IMG/VR virus record: IMGVR_UViG_3300005529_001089
Span: 1-41,705 of that record
Origin: a virus
DNA length: 41,705 nucleotides
Strand: one strand, 5' to 3'
The notes below the pieces were generated by a model. The model searched no databases. It was not told where the DNA came from and saw only the letters and a program-made list of their open reading frames with translations. The translations under genes were made by a program, and so were the position numbers. Positions 1 through 6,596 of the stretch are shown here, in pieces. How positions within the stretch are numbered: the stretch's first letter is position 1; the number at the start of each line of letters is the position of its first letter.

Positions 1-38
1 TCAAGGCCGTAGCGCGGGTTCGAATCCCGCTGGGGGCA
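1..38 (+). tRNA. 3' end of a tRNA gene (partial), phage attachment-site core
   Basis: The T stem GCGGG, T loop TTCGAAT and CCCGC lie at 14-30. The 7-nt acceptor strand TGGGGGC follows at 31-37 and the discriminator A is at 38; CCA is not encoded. The 5' half lies outside the window, so the amino acid cannot be assigned. The integrase gene sits right against it, which is the usual layout when a phage attP carries the tRNA 3' end and integration restores the tRNA. The core of attL is therefore probably within 1-38. The matching copy at the other phage end is not visible. Confidence 0.85.
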
Positions 39-1041
39 CTCCTGCTGAGGGCGGAAACCCGAAGGTCAGGTCACGGACGGTCTCCATCGCCTTCGCCTTG
101 TTCTTCCGGCGGAGGTACGTCTGCGTCGTCTCCGGCCGGCTGTGGCCCATGAGGATCTGCAGCGTGTGCGAATGGTCAGGATGCTGCTCGTCGAACTGCA
201 CCGCGAACGCGGCCCGCAGCGCATGCGGATGCGCTGAGACCCTGGCCCTGGCGGCGACGCGCTTCACGATCGCGTAGACGACCTTGTTCGACCGCTGGCC
301 TGGCACGCGGGTCGCCCGGCGGTTTGGGATCAGGAAGTCACGCGGGCCGAGCCACACGCCGGCGGCGTCCGCCTGACGGTACAGCTCGAGGAGGGCGTGC
401 GGGATCGGCTTCGAGATGATCTTGCCGCCCTTCTCGCGGAACCTCATCTGGCCGAGATCCAGGTCGACGTCCTCCCGCCGAACCTGCGCGGCGGCGTTGC
501 GGCGCGGCCCGAGGTAGGAGAGCGTGCCGATGCAGAGCAGCTCGTCCCATTCCTCGCGCCTGGCCGGCACCACGCAAGCCGCGATGAGGCGGCCGACGTC
601 GCCTGTGCTCGTCGAGACAACGTCGATGTCCTCCGGCCGGGGCCGCTTCGGCCGCTTCAGCTTCGGCGAGAAGTCGACCTCGACGATCTCCTCCTCCGCG
701 AGGAAGCCGACGTAGCTGCGGACGATCGTCACGTACAACGCCAGCGTCGACTTCGACACAGGCGGCAGCGGCGTCTTCTGATGCTTCCGCGGCGCCCGCT
801 GCTTCAGCTTCGTGTCGAGGAAGCCGCGGCAGTGGTCGAGCGTCAGCTGATACGGAGCGACCTGGCGGCCGTCGAGGTAGTCGGCGAGCTCGAAGCCGAC
901 CTCCATGTATTTCCGGCGCGTCGCCTCTGTGAGGCCCTTGCGGGCGAGCTCCCCGAGCCAGAGGTCGATCGCGTAGCTGTGGTTGGTCATGCCGCGCATC
1001 CTCGCGGAGTCGAGCTCCACCGGCAAAGCCACAGCGCTCAT
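1..1041 (-). CDS. int: tyrosine site-specific recombinase (phage integrase)
   Basis: This 346-aa protein has an N-terminal SAM-like core-binding domain (about 20-120) and a C-terminal catalytic domain. Visible active-site candidates are R180, K204/K207, H273-x-x-R276 (HALR), H300 in MGHSRPETT, and the nucleophile Y309. It would catalyse integration and excision at the flanking tRNA. The ATG start has a GGAGGG ribosome site 6 nt upstream and overlaps the stop of the small gene before it (ATGA). The last 12 residues (VPPAGFEPALRP) are the antisense translation of the tRNA T arm, and the stop codon lies at bases 1-3 inside the tRNA. The C-terminal tail is therefore host-site sequence and would differ in the excised circle. 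Confidence 0.95.
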   Translation of the reverse strand: MSAVALPVELDSARMRGMTNHSYAIDLWLGELARKGLTEATRRKYMEVGFELADYLDGRQVAPYQLTLDHCRGFLDTKLKQRAPRKHQKTPLPPVSKSTLALYVTIVRSYVGFLAEEEIVEVDFSPKLKRPKRPRPEDIDVVSTSTGDVGRLIAACVVPARREEWDELLCIGTLSYLGPRRNAAAQVRREDVDLDLGQMRFREKGGKIISKPIPHALLELYRQADAAGVWLGPRDFLIPNRRATRVPGQRSNKVVYAIVKRVAARARVSAHPHALRAAFAVQFDEQHPDHSHTLQILMGHSRPETTQTYLRRKNKAKAMETVRDLTFGFPPSAGVPPAGFEPALRP

Positions 1042-1211
1042 GCAGCCCTCCGGAGTTCAGCGCCGAGCCCGTGAATGGGGCAGTCGATCTCATGGGCTAC
1101 GTCGCGAAACCGCGGGTCGCACGAACAGCCGTGTGCCAGCGTCAAGCCGTCGCGCAGGATGCACTCCAAGCACCGCGCGCCCTTCCGACACCAGCACAGG
1201 AGCGAACTCAT
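1038..1211 (-). CDS. small cysteine-rich protein, unknown function
   Basis: A 57-aa frame fills the gap between its neighbours exactly. Its ATG overlaps the stop of the upstream gene (ATGA at 1208-1211), and its TGA overlaps the integrase ATG. Seven cysteines (C6, C8, C14, C17, C29, C31, C44) with two histidines suggest a small metal-binding fold, though no known family is recognised. Position just before the integrase makes an accessory or excisionase-like role conceivable, but nothing in the sequence shows it. Confidence 0.65.
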   Translation of the reverse strand: MSSLLCWCRKGARCLECILRDGLTLAHGCSCDPRFRDVAHEIDCPIHGLGAELRRAA

Positions 1212-1432
1212 TCAGCCACCACCAGCCGGCGGAATCCCGCGAATATGGAAGCGCCGACGACACCGCCCACGCGGTGCGCACCTGCGATCTCAGATCGATC
1301 GACGGCGACCTGTTCAAGGCTCGCTGTGGGCTGAGCCGCGTAGACGACGAGTCGCCAGAGCGTCCCATCGTCCCGGAGGTAGAACGCCCCCACATCCTCC
1401 TCGCTCATGCGAGGTGGCAGCGACCGATTCAC
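1208..1432 (-). CDS. hypothetical protein (74 aa)
   Basis: The frame starts at a GTG that overlaps the upstream stop (GTGA at 1429-1432); an internal ATG at 1408 (MSEEDVGAFYLRDDGTLWRL) is an alternative start. The acidic N-terminus followed by RDDGTLWRLVVY looks like a small beta-rich domain. No catalytic motif is seen. It belongs to the repressor-to-integrase operon, and no function can be assigned. Confidence 0.6.
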   Translation of the reverse strand: MNRSLPPRMSEEDVGAFYLRDDGTLWRLVVYAAQPTASLEQVAVDRSEIAGAHRVGGVVGASIFAGFRRLVVAE

Positions 1433-1683
1433 GCTGCGTCCCCGATGAAGCCGCTGGTGTCGGCCATGGGCGTCGTTGCCACCGCCCTAATTGAAGGTGC
1501 GATGACACCACGGCCGACACCAACCTCGTCACGCCACAGCCGCTCGAGCAGCCGCCGGCGGCGCCTGCGGGCAGCGATCGATCTGACGATGCCGCGGGCG
1601 AGCCCGAACGCGTCCGGCAGCAGGCAGAGCAAGCAGATCCCGAGCGCGGGAACCCAGAGCGGGATGTAGATCGCGGCTATCAC
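1429..1683 (-). CDS. small single-pass membrane protein
   Basis: This 84-aa frame starts at a GTG overlapping the upstream TGA (GTGA, 1680-1683). The longer open frame upstream of that GTG is antisense/overlap noise inside the repeat gene. The N-terminus holds one hydrophobic segment (about residues 2-26, IPLWVPALGICLLCLLP), followed by a very basic stretch (ARRRRRRLLERLW). This gives an N-out or tail-anchored topology with a cytoplasmic basic patch. Function is unknown. Confidence 0.65.
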   Translation of the reverse strand: MIAAIYIPLWVPALGICLLCLLPDAFGLARGIVRSIAARRRRRRLLERLWRDEVGVGRGVIAPSIRAVATTPMADTSGFIGDAA

Positions 1684-2606
1684 GCGTCCTGCCGCTTCGA
1701 CACGTCGATGAGGCGATCGACGAGCTGCAGCACCGACGCCCTCGCGCCGATGCCGAGCTCCTCGAACTTCGCGAACCACCGCTCCTTGAAGAACGGATAG
1801 AAGACCTCGTAGGCCGCGGAGCGCTGCGACCAGTAGTCGCCTCCTTCGCTCTTGACACGGGCGACCGCTTCGGTCGCCTCCTTGTACTTGTCAGCGACGT
1901 CAGCGACGTCAGCGACGTCAGCGGCGGCAGCGACGGCAGCGACGTCAGCGACGTCAGCGACGGCAGTGACGGCAGCGGCGGCAGCGACGTCAGCGGCGGC
2001 AGCGACGTCAGCGACGTCAGCGACGTCAGCGACGGCAGCGACGGCAGCGACGGCAGCGGCGTCAGCGACGGCAGCGACGTCAGCGACGGCAGCGACGTCA
2101 GCGGCGGCAGCGGCGTCAGCGACGCGCAGGCGCTTCCACGCGGCATTGCGCGCCCCGCGAATGATCGGGCGAGCGTCGGCCCACAGCGTCGCGCTGGTGA
2201 CCGCGACCAGGGCCTCGAGCTGCTCGGCCTCCGTGGTCATCCCGCACGCGCGGAACAGACCGGGCAGGTACTCGTGGACGAGCCAATCGACGGCCATCCA
2301 TTCGCGCTTCTGCTCGTCCTCCGGACCGGTGTTCGTGCCGACGAGGCGGACGATGAACGGCTTCAGCTCCTGCCGGCGCTCGTCGTCCCACCGGTCGTTC
2401 AGATTGATCAGCAGGCGCGTCAGGAACGGGGACGCGCACTCGGGCCGATCCGACCACGGCTCGCCGGCGACGTACGCGACGGCTTCCATCACACACATGT
2501 CGGGCGGCCCGTCTCCCCCACCACCGCCGTCCGTCGGCGGCTGGTGCCCTCCGGACTGAAGCTTGACGGCCTCGATCTGCTCGAGGCGGTCGCTGACGAC
2601 GCTCAT
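1680..2606 (-). CDS. phage protein with Ala/Val/Asp tripeptide-repeat region
   Basis: The N-terminal third (about 30-165) is an ordered domain with MCVMEAVAYVAGEPWSDRPE and ASPFLTRLLINLNDRW, matching a family of phage and actinobacterial proteins I recognise by sequence but whose function is unknown. Family members usually carry a low-complexity alanine-rich stretch after this domain. Here it is about 78 residues of [A/V][A/D][A/V] triplets, encoded by a 9-bp tandem repeat. The C-terminal 75 residues (SVLQLVDRLIDV) are helical again. The start overlaps the upstream gene (ATGA). Confidence 0.85.
   Translation of the reverse strand: MSVVSDRLEQIEAVKLQSGGHQPPTDGGGGGDGPPDMCVMEAVAYVAGEPWSDRPECASPFLTRLLINLNDRWDDERRQELKPFIVRLVGTNTGPEDEQKREWMAVDWLVHEYLPGLFRACGMTTEAEQLEALVAVTSATLWADARPIIRGARNAAWKRLRVADAAAAADVAAVADVAAVADAAAVAAVAAVADVADVADVAAAADVAAAAAVTAVADVADVAAVAAAADVADVADVADKYKEATEAVARVKSEGGDYWSQRSAAYEVFYPFFKERWFAKFEELGIGARASVLQLVDRLIDVSKRQDA
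1891..2124 (-). repeat. 9-bp tandem repeat array inside a coding region
   Basis: About 26 tandem units of the type GACGTCAGC, GACGGCAGC, GGCGGCAGC or GGCGTCAGC (plus strand). Each unit adds three codons in the leftward gene (A-D-V, A-A-V, A-A-A or A-D-A), so slippage keeps the frame. The GACGTC core is a palindrome. Copy number is likely to vary between relatives. Confidence 0.9.
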
Positions 2607-2875
2607 GCAACGCTCCTTTCGATGGGCTGCGCTGCGCGAGCCGCGCGAGCGCGAAGATCAGCTGGCAGAGACGAGAGGACGACGAGCGGCACCGCGTTAC
2701 GCGCCTCACGCGAACAACGCGGGCAGCGGCGAGCGGTGAGGATCAGGTCGTGGACGATGCACCGCTCCTTCGGCGGGCAGTCCGGGCAGCGCACCTTCGG
2801 ACCGTCGACGACGTCGCCGTCAACGAACTCATACCCGTCGCACGTTGAACACGTCAGCACGGGCGCGATCACCAT
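2603..2875 (-). CDS. zinc-ribbon protein, unknown function
   Basis: A 90-aa protein with three CxxC pairs (C9/C12, C30/C33, C51/C54), consistent with two zinc ribbons or one zinc ribbon plus a DnaJ-type finger. It is preceded by a strong ribosome site (GGAGG) that lies inside the preceding 37-codon gene. The stop overlaps the next start (ATGA). A nucleic-acid or protein-binding role in the early leftward operon is plausible but not shown. Confidence 0.8.
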   Translation of the reverse strand: MVIAPVLTCSTCDGYEFVDGDVVDGPKVRCPDCPPKERCIVHDLILTARRCPRCSREARNAVPLVVLSSLPADLRARAARAAQPIERSVA

Positions 2876-2982
2876 CGTCTACGTCCCTCCTCAGATTGGC
2901 CCCCGACCCACACGACGAACAGAAAGACGAGAACCGGCGCACCGACAGCGCAGGCGATCGCTTCGATCGCGAGCGTGGTCAC
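2869..2982 (-). CDS. 37-aa single-pass membrane peptide
   Basis: The GTG start overlaps the stop of the HNH gene (GTGA at 2979-2982) and the frame ends 7 bp inside the next gene. Residues 4-28 (ALAC-type N-terminus, then APVLVFLFVVWVGG) form one hydrophobic helix, followed by a charged tail (SEEGRRRW). The exact overlap at both ends supports a real gene. It could be a small regulator of a membrane target, but that is only inferred. Confidence 0.6.
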   Translation of the reverse strand: MTTLAIEAIACAVGAPVLVFLFVVWVGGQSEEGRRRW

Positions 2983-3401
2983 GCTGCCTCCAGCGGCAAT
3001 GCCGCGGCCGGGTAGTGCTTATCGAGGTACCAGCCGAGGTCGAGGTCGGCCGCAAAAACGAAGACAGAAGCCGGCAGCAGCTCGCGCGGGATCGGCCGGT
3101 ACCCGGTCGTGTGCTGCGCGTGCCTGCGCTCGCACACCGGGACTCGGTTCCGGAGATCCATCGCCGCCGCGGTCAGGCCGAGCTGACGGAGCTTCGCTTT
3201 TGCTACGGCGTGATGTCCTTGCACGGGCCCAGAGCAGATGCCACCCTCAGCGGGGCAGACGATGCAGGCTCCGAGATCGCGACGCCAGATCGTCGAATCG
3301 ACCAGCTTCGGCCGCGGTCGCCGGCGCAGCTGCAGCCGCGAAGCCTTCAGCGGCTTGTGCGACCTGATCCGCGTCTTCCGCCTCAGCGCCGACCGCTTCA
3401 C
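2979..3401 (-). CDS. HNH-type nuclease-like protein
   Basis: A 140-aa protein with an arginine/lysine-rich N-terminus (1-35). An HNH-like zinc module follows: C46-x2-C49, the VQGHHAV core (H63/H64), N85, and C90-x3-H94-x2-H97. Such modules bind metal and cut DNA, and similar small proteins occur in many actinobacterial phages. The C-terminal SVFVFAADLDLGWYLDKHYP is characteristic of this group. Whether it cuts DNA here is not shown. It is in the leftward early operon, away from the terminases, so it is less likely to be the packaging HNH protein (see 31887-32213). Confidence 0.8.
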   Translation of the reverse strand: MKRSALRRKTRIRSHKPLKASRLQLRRRPRPKLVDSTIWRRDLGACIVCPAEGGICSGPVQGHHAVAKAKLRQLGLTAAAMDLRNRVPVCERRHAQHTTGYRPIPRELLPASVFVFAADLDLGWYLDKHYPAAALPLEAA

Positions 3402-3802
3402 GCCGCCAACCTCCGCTCCGAGCGCTTCCGGTTAGCGCGTTCCCGCAGCGACCGGCGGGTCTCCAGCTGGTCGATCGTCCACCGAAGCGTTCGGAAATAC
3501 CGGCGGCACTCCAACTCCAGGCGATCGCCGACGACTGGGGCAATGACGGCGAGCTGCTTGTCATCGAGCAGGTAGACGGCTGTGCAGCCGGAGTCGAGGA
3601 ACCTCTGCATCCGGTCGGCCTTGACGTACAAGACGGCCAGCCGGTCGCGGATCTCCTCGAGCGTCCGATAATCCGCGAGGAGCTTCTTCTTCGGCGTGCT
3701 CGAGGAGGCACCGGCAGAAGCCTCAGCGCTGCGGCCAGCGCGGTGGACGGCCGGTGCCTCCTCCAACACGCGCCGGCGGCGCAGATTCGCCCGCCACATC
3801 AC
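3398..3802 (-). CDS. hypothetical basic helical protein (134 aa)
   Basis: The protein has an arginine-rich N-terminus, a Ser/Ala linker and then long amphipathic helices (KLLADYRTLEEIRDRLAVLY and TLRWTIDQLETRRSLRERAN). There are no catalytic motifs. Overlaps with both neighbours (ATGA-type) tie it to the operon. The true start could lie downstream of the low-complexity N-terminus. Confidence 0.65.
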   Translation of the reverse strand: MMWRANLRRRRVLEEAPAVHRAGRSAEASAGASSSTPKKKLLADYRTLEEIRDRLAVLYVKADRMQRFLDSGCTAVYLLDDKQLAVIAPVVGDRLELECRRYFRTLRWTIDQLETRRSLRERANRKRSERRLAA

Positions 3803-4023
3803 CCTGCGACCTCGACCCTGATCAGCGTCCGCAGACGACGAACCAGAGTCCGGCTGCGCATATACAAGGACGCGAGCTCCGCGGCCTTCGCCGACATGCC
3901 GTGATGCGACGCGACCTCCGCGGCGAGATCGTCAGCGAGCCGGAACGCCTCGACCGTCTCCTCGTCCGCCTGAGCCCGCAGCTCGTCCAGATCGAGCGTG
4001 ACCTCGAGAGGTGCCGAGCTCAC
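3799..4023 (-). CDS. hypothetical acidic/helical protein (74 aa)
   Basis: A small protein with an acidic first half (VTLDLDELRAQADEETVEAF) and a basic second half (SRTLVRRLRTLIRV). The segment ASHHGMSAKAAELASLY could form a helix-turn-helix, but the match is weak. Start and stop overlap the flanking genes by 4 nt. Confidence 0.65.
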   Translation of the reverse strand: MSSAPLEVTLDLDELRAQADEETVEAFRLADDLAAEVASHHGMSAKAAELASLYMRSRTLVRRLRTLIRVEVAG

Positions 4024-4490
4024 GCCGCCACCTCAAGAGCGCGCACCGTGCGCGGCTGCTTCGAGCCCGATGGCTTCGACCTGACCGCAGGCTGCTTCAG
4101 CCAATACACGTCCAGGCGGCCCTGCCTGCCGTGGCACACGTCGAAGCCGCGTGAGCGGAGCTCCGAGGCAGCGTTGTTCGTCAGGAAGAACCGGCCGGCC
4201 AGCTGGAAAATCTCGTCGCGCGAATGGATCCGGCCGTCGCGCAGCACCGCGAGCATCGCGTCCGCTCTGGACTTGCCCCCACGCCCGCCCGGGACGCGAT
4301 GGGACACGTCGAAATACCTCGCGCGGGAGTTCGCCCCAGCCGGACGCTCCGTCACGAGGAAACCCGCCCCTGCGAGTACAGCATCGACGTCGTCGCGGCG
4401 GGCGCGGATCGCGAACGCGACCTCCTTCGCACGCGCCGGGCCATGCTCCAGCAGGAACTCTCGGATCTCCTCGCGCAGCGCCGGCCTCAC
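4020..4490 (-). CDS. predicted winged-helix protein
   Basis: A 156-aa protein with what look like two winged-helix-like units. The first is residues 4-55 (LREEIREFLLEHGPARAKEV, then a recognition-helix-like segment); the second is 75-130 (ADAMLAVLRDGRIHSRDEIF, then ASELRSRGFDVC). This architecture is common in phage DNA-binding regulators. It lies three genes downstream of the repressor in the same operon. The target is unknown. Confidence 0.65.
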   Translation of the reverse strand: MRPALREEIREFLLEHGPARAKEVAFAIRARRDDVDAVLAGAGFLVTERPAGANSRARYFDVSHRVPGGRGGKSRADAMLAVLRDGRIHSRDEIFQLAGRFFLTNNAASELRSRGFDVCHGRQGRLDVYWLKQPAVRSKPSGSKQPRTVRALEVAA

Positions 4491-4714
4491 GCCGACATCT
4501 CCATCTGCCGGTGGCGATCGAGCGTCACCATCAGGTCGTCGCCGATGTCAGGCTTCAGTGCGTTCGCGTCATGCGCGAGGAGCGTGAACAACTCGCGGTA
4601 CGCGTCGATGAGCAAGGTCTGCACCAGCGGCAACGTCGCCGTCGTCGCGCGTGCAGCCGCCGTCGTCAGCGAGCCGATCAGCCACGAGTAGTAGTCGATC
4701 TCGGCGGTCCTCAC
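4487..4714 (-). CDS. hypothetical helical protein (75 aa)
   Basis: An all-helical small protein between the repressor and the winged-helix protein, with 4-nt overlaps on both sides. The central part (TATLPLVQTLLIDAYRELFT) is amphipathic. No family is recognised. Confidence 0.65.
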   Translation of the reverse strand: MRTAEIDYYSWLIGSLTTAAARATTATLPLVQTLLIDAYRELFTLLAHDANALKPDIGDDLMVTLDRHRQMEMSA

Positions 4715-5034
4715 GAGACCGCTTCCCGGCGAGCCGCCTGAATCTCCTCGTGGAAAAGCTCGCGGACGCGAGCGCGGAGGTAGTCGTCGAGGCTCACCGG
4801 CTCGGCCTCCTCGTCATCGTCTGACTCGAAGAACGCCTCAGGCTTGCCTGTCGCCTTTGCGATGGCGCTAAGCAGCTCGGGCCGCGGCAGATGGGTGCCC
4901 TTCTCGAGCTTGATGAGGTGCTGGCGGCTTGAGCCGACGATCTGTGCCAGCCGATCGTGCGAATAGCCGGACTGCTTTCGCGCCTTCCGGATCTGCCGCC
5001 CGACGCGCTCTTTGTGCGCCTGAATCACGCTCAT
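4711..5034 (-). CDS. XRE-family transcriptional repressor (CI-like candidate)
   Basis: A 107-aa protein whose residues 12-68 form a canonical five-helix HTH (GRQIRKARKQSGYSHDRLAQ, then IVGSSRQHLIKLEKGTHLP). An acidic linker (DDDEEAE) and a C-terminal helix that could mediate dimerisation follow. It has no peptidase domain, so it would not self-cleave like lambda CI. It is first in the leftward operon that ends with the integrase. Its promoter overlaps a direct-repeat operator, which suggests autoregulation. The ATG coincides with the predicted transcription start, so the mRNA may be leaderless. Confidence 0.85.
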   Translation of the reverse strand: MSVIQAHKERVGRQIRKARKQSGYSHDRLAQIVGSSRQHLIKLEKGTHLPRPELLSAIAKATGKPEAFFESDDDEEAEPVSLDDYLRARVRELFHEEIQAARREAVS

Positions 5035-5040
5035 GTCGCG

Positions 5041-5069
5041 TTTATACGCTACGTCACGTCCCGTGTCAA
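5041..5069 (-). promoter_or_regulatory. leftward repressor/integrase-operon promoter
   Basis: On the minus strand, TTGACA (5069-5064), a 17-bp spacer and TATAAA (5046-5041) make a nearly perfect vegetative sigma-70-type promoter. The expected transcription start is around 5033-5035, on the first base of the repressor ATG (5034), which predicts a leaderless transcript. The spacer contains one copy of the 13-bp operator repeat. Confidence 0.85.
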
Positions 5070-5117
5070 GTATTCGTTCCTAGCAGAACCTAATTCACCA
5101 CGTCACGCTACGTCGCG
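5046..5117. promoter_or_regulatory. direct-repeat operator in divergent promoter region
   Basis: ACGCTACGTCACG at 5046-5058 and ACGCTACGTCGCG at 5105-5117 match at 12 of 13 positions. The first lies between the -35 and -10 boxes of the leftward promoter; the second runs up to the GTG of the rightward regulator. They are placed to let one or both HTH proteins switch between the two directions. No clear rightward promoter was found; TAATTC at 5091-5096 is the only -10-like box. Confidence 0.65.
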
Positions 5118-5527
5118 TGGAAAAGGGATGGGATGCAAAGGGCCTGCTGAAGCCGCTCTGGGGACGAGTCGGCGGTCGCGACGGTCTCGCACGCCTCACC
5201 GGGATCACAGGAGAAACGCTGTCCGGCTACAACACCGGCCGGCTCCCGCTAGGTCGCAAGAATGCCGAGAGGATCGCCGACGCGCTCAGCATCAGCGTGG
5301 CCGAACTCGGAGCCCCTGCCCCATATGTCGCCGAGGACGAGCTCACTCTTCACGAGCGCGTCTCTCTCCTGGAACAGCGCGTGGAGCTACTCGAGGCGCT
5401 CAATCGCGTGGAGGAGGAACCAGCCAGAGCCGCCGAGGCGATGGCTGTTCTTGAGCAACGGCTTCGTCGGCTTCGCGATGAAGCCGCGCATCGACAACCG
5501 ACTGAACCAAAGCGACAGAGCGGCTAA
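5117..5527 (+). CDS. rightward HTH regulator with coiled coil (Cro-like position)
   Basis: A 136-aa protein read divergently from the repressor. Residues 18-66 form an XRE-like HTH (GGRDGLARLTGITGETLSGY, then LGRKNAERIADALSISVAEL). Residues 75-128 are a strong coiled coil (LLEQRVELLEALNRVEEEPA), probably for dimerisation. The start is GTG because no in-frame ATG is near. There is no ribosome site, and the upstream operator copy abuts the start codon. It may be the lytic-switch counterpart of the leftward repressor, by position only. Confidence 0.8.
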   Translation: MEKGWDAKGLLKPLWGRVGGRDGLARLTGITGETLSGYNTGRLPLGRKNAERIADALSISVAELGAPAPYVAEDELTLHERVSLLEQRVELLEALNRVEEEPARAAEAMAVLEQRLRRLRDEAAHRQPTEPKRQSG

Positions 5528-5684
5528 GGGTGGCGAGCATCGTCGCGATGACCTCAAGAAGTTCCTGCTCGGACAATCGCCTGCGCCAGCCCCCCTCCTC
5601 GCCGCCGCCGCCCTTCCGCCAGCCGCAGGATCGTTCTACGATCTGCGCTCAATCGTAAGCACGTCCACCGCCTCGCGGCAATAA
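5478..5684 (+). CDS. possible small protein overlapping the HTH regulator
   Basis: A 68-codon ATG frame begins inside the 3' end of the regulator in another frame and runs to a TAA 18 nt before the next gene. It would account for the otherwise empty 5528-5702 stretch. It has a basic N-terminus (MKPRIDNRLNQSDRAAKGGE) and an Ala/Pro-rich middle. There is no ribosome site. The case is weak, and the stretch may simply be untranslated leader. Confidence 0.3.
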   Translation: MKPRIDNRLNQSDRAAKGGEHRRDDLKKFLLGQSPAPAPLLAAAALPPAAGSFYDLRSIVSTSTASRQ

Positions 5685-5702
5685 CCGGAGAGGGGAGTTC
5701 TG

Positions 5703-6026
5703 ATGGAAATCGAACGCGACCGCGGCAGCGCCGGAGTCATCATCGAAGTGATCGCGAGCCTCATCGCGATCGGCGCTGGCCTCTACCTCCTCTTCGAGCA
5801 CAGCATCGTCGCGACCACTGGCGACGGCCAGTCGTGGTTCGAAGTCCTCGCACACGGCATCGGCGCATACTTCCTTGCCAGAGGGCTGTGGATGCTCCGC
5901 CACGCCGGCATCGAGGATGAGTCGCGGCGGCTGCTCGGACGGCTTGTCTGGTTCGCCGCCGCGGAACATGAGCAAGCCCCGGTAGGCGAAGACACCGACG
6001 CGTCCTGGCCGGCCGTGCAGTCATGA
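5703..6026 (+). CDS. small membrane protein with two TM helices
   Basis: A 107-aa protein preceded by a good ribosome site (GGAGAGGGGAG). Hydrophobic segments are at about 11-31 (GVIIEVIASLIAIGAGLYLL) and 46-65 (FEVLAHGIGAYFLARGLWML). An acidic cytoplasmic or periplasmic tail follows. It is expressed from the repressor side of the prophage and sits next to a HIRAN protein. Such small membrane proteins in this position often act in superinfection exclusion, which is only a possibility here. Confidence 0.75.
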   Translation: MEIERDRGSAGVIIEVIASLIAIGAGLYLLFEHSIVATTGDGQSWFEVLAHGIGAYFLARGLWMLRHAGIEDESRRLLGRLVWFAAAEHEQAPVGEDTDASWPAVQS

Positions 6027-6027
6027 C

Positions 6028-6579
6028 ATGACCTTCTGGCGGCGTCGAGGGTTGACTCTTGAACATGCCAACGTTCAAGCGGGCTGGAAAGACGACGACG
6101 GCTGGCATGCGCACTGGGAACCACCGCGGAACGTCGTAGCCGGTGAGGCGTCATACCGCAAGGCTCTTCTTCACGCCGCCGGTCTAAAGGAGCCTGGAAA
6201 CGGCGTAATCCGTCCAGTCGATGTCGTGCTGCGCCGCGAGCGCCGAAACCGTCACGACTCCAATGCGTTCGCAGCGTATGTTGATGGTCTCCACGTGGGT
6301 TATCTACGCAAGGCGTACGCCGCTGCCATCGCGAAGCCGTGCGATCAAGTTGGTTGCGAGTCGTTCACGCTCTGCGGTGTATTGCGCGGCGGCTACGAAG
6401 ACGCTCCCGACATCGGATGTCACCTGTGGGTAGGTCGACGCATATCGAGCGCACCGCGCATCACTCTGGCTGACGACGACTGGATCGTTCAATGGCCACC
6501 TGGCGCGGATGAACTCCTCCGTGCAGCGCGAGCGAATCGAGACAAAGCCCCGCCCCGGCGCAGGCCGAGACGGGGCTAA
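6028..6579 (+). CDS. HIRAN-domain protein
   Basis: A 183-aa protein. Residues 36-105 fit a HIRAN domain: VVAGEASYRKALLHAAG, then IRPVDVVLRRERRNRHDSNA and FAAYVDGLHVGYLRKAYAAA, with the family hallmarks G-E, N-x-x-D-x-N-A and V-G-Y-L. HIRAN domains bind DNA ends or stalled forks and are often fused to helicases or nucleases; here it stands alone. The C-terminus is basic (PPRRRPRRG). It starts 1 nt after the previous stop and is likely co-transcribed. Cargo or defence-related function is inferred from position. Confidence 0.75.
   Translation: MTFWRRRGLTLEHANVQAGWKDDDGWHAHWEPPRNVVAGEASYRKALLHAAGLKEPGNGVIRPVDVVLRRERRNRHDSNAFAAYVDGLHVGYLRKAYAAAIAKPCDQVGCESFTLCGVLRGGYEDAPDIGCHLWVGRRISSAPRITLADDDWIVQWPPGADELLRAARANRDKAPPRRRPRRG
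6546..6577 (+). terminator. possible terminator hairpin between convergent operons
   Basis: A 7-bp perfect stem, AGCCCCG (6546-6552) and CGGGGCT (6571-6577), encloses an 18-nt GC-rich loop at the end of the HIRAN gene, followed by AAGAAAG. There is no T-run on either side, so termination is uncertain. The convergent arrangement with the lysis operon makes a terminator expected here. Confidence 0.3.
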
Positions 6580-6596
6580 GAAAGCTCGCGTGTAAT

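Noticed and set aside
2274-3575. 433-codon plus-strand frame
   Set aside because: It crosses four minus-strand genes that have matching overlaps and zinc/HNH motifs; its translation shows no domain.
5440-5660. Minus-strand frame opposite the HTH regulator end (contains LSEQELLEVIATMLATLSRS)
   Set aside because: No ordinary start or ribosome site and it lies largely antisense to a clear HTH gene. It reads like a helix, so it stays a weak possibility.
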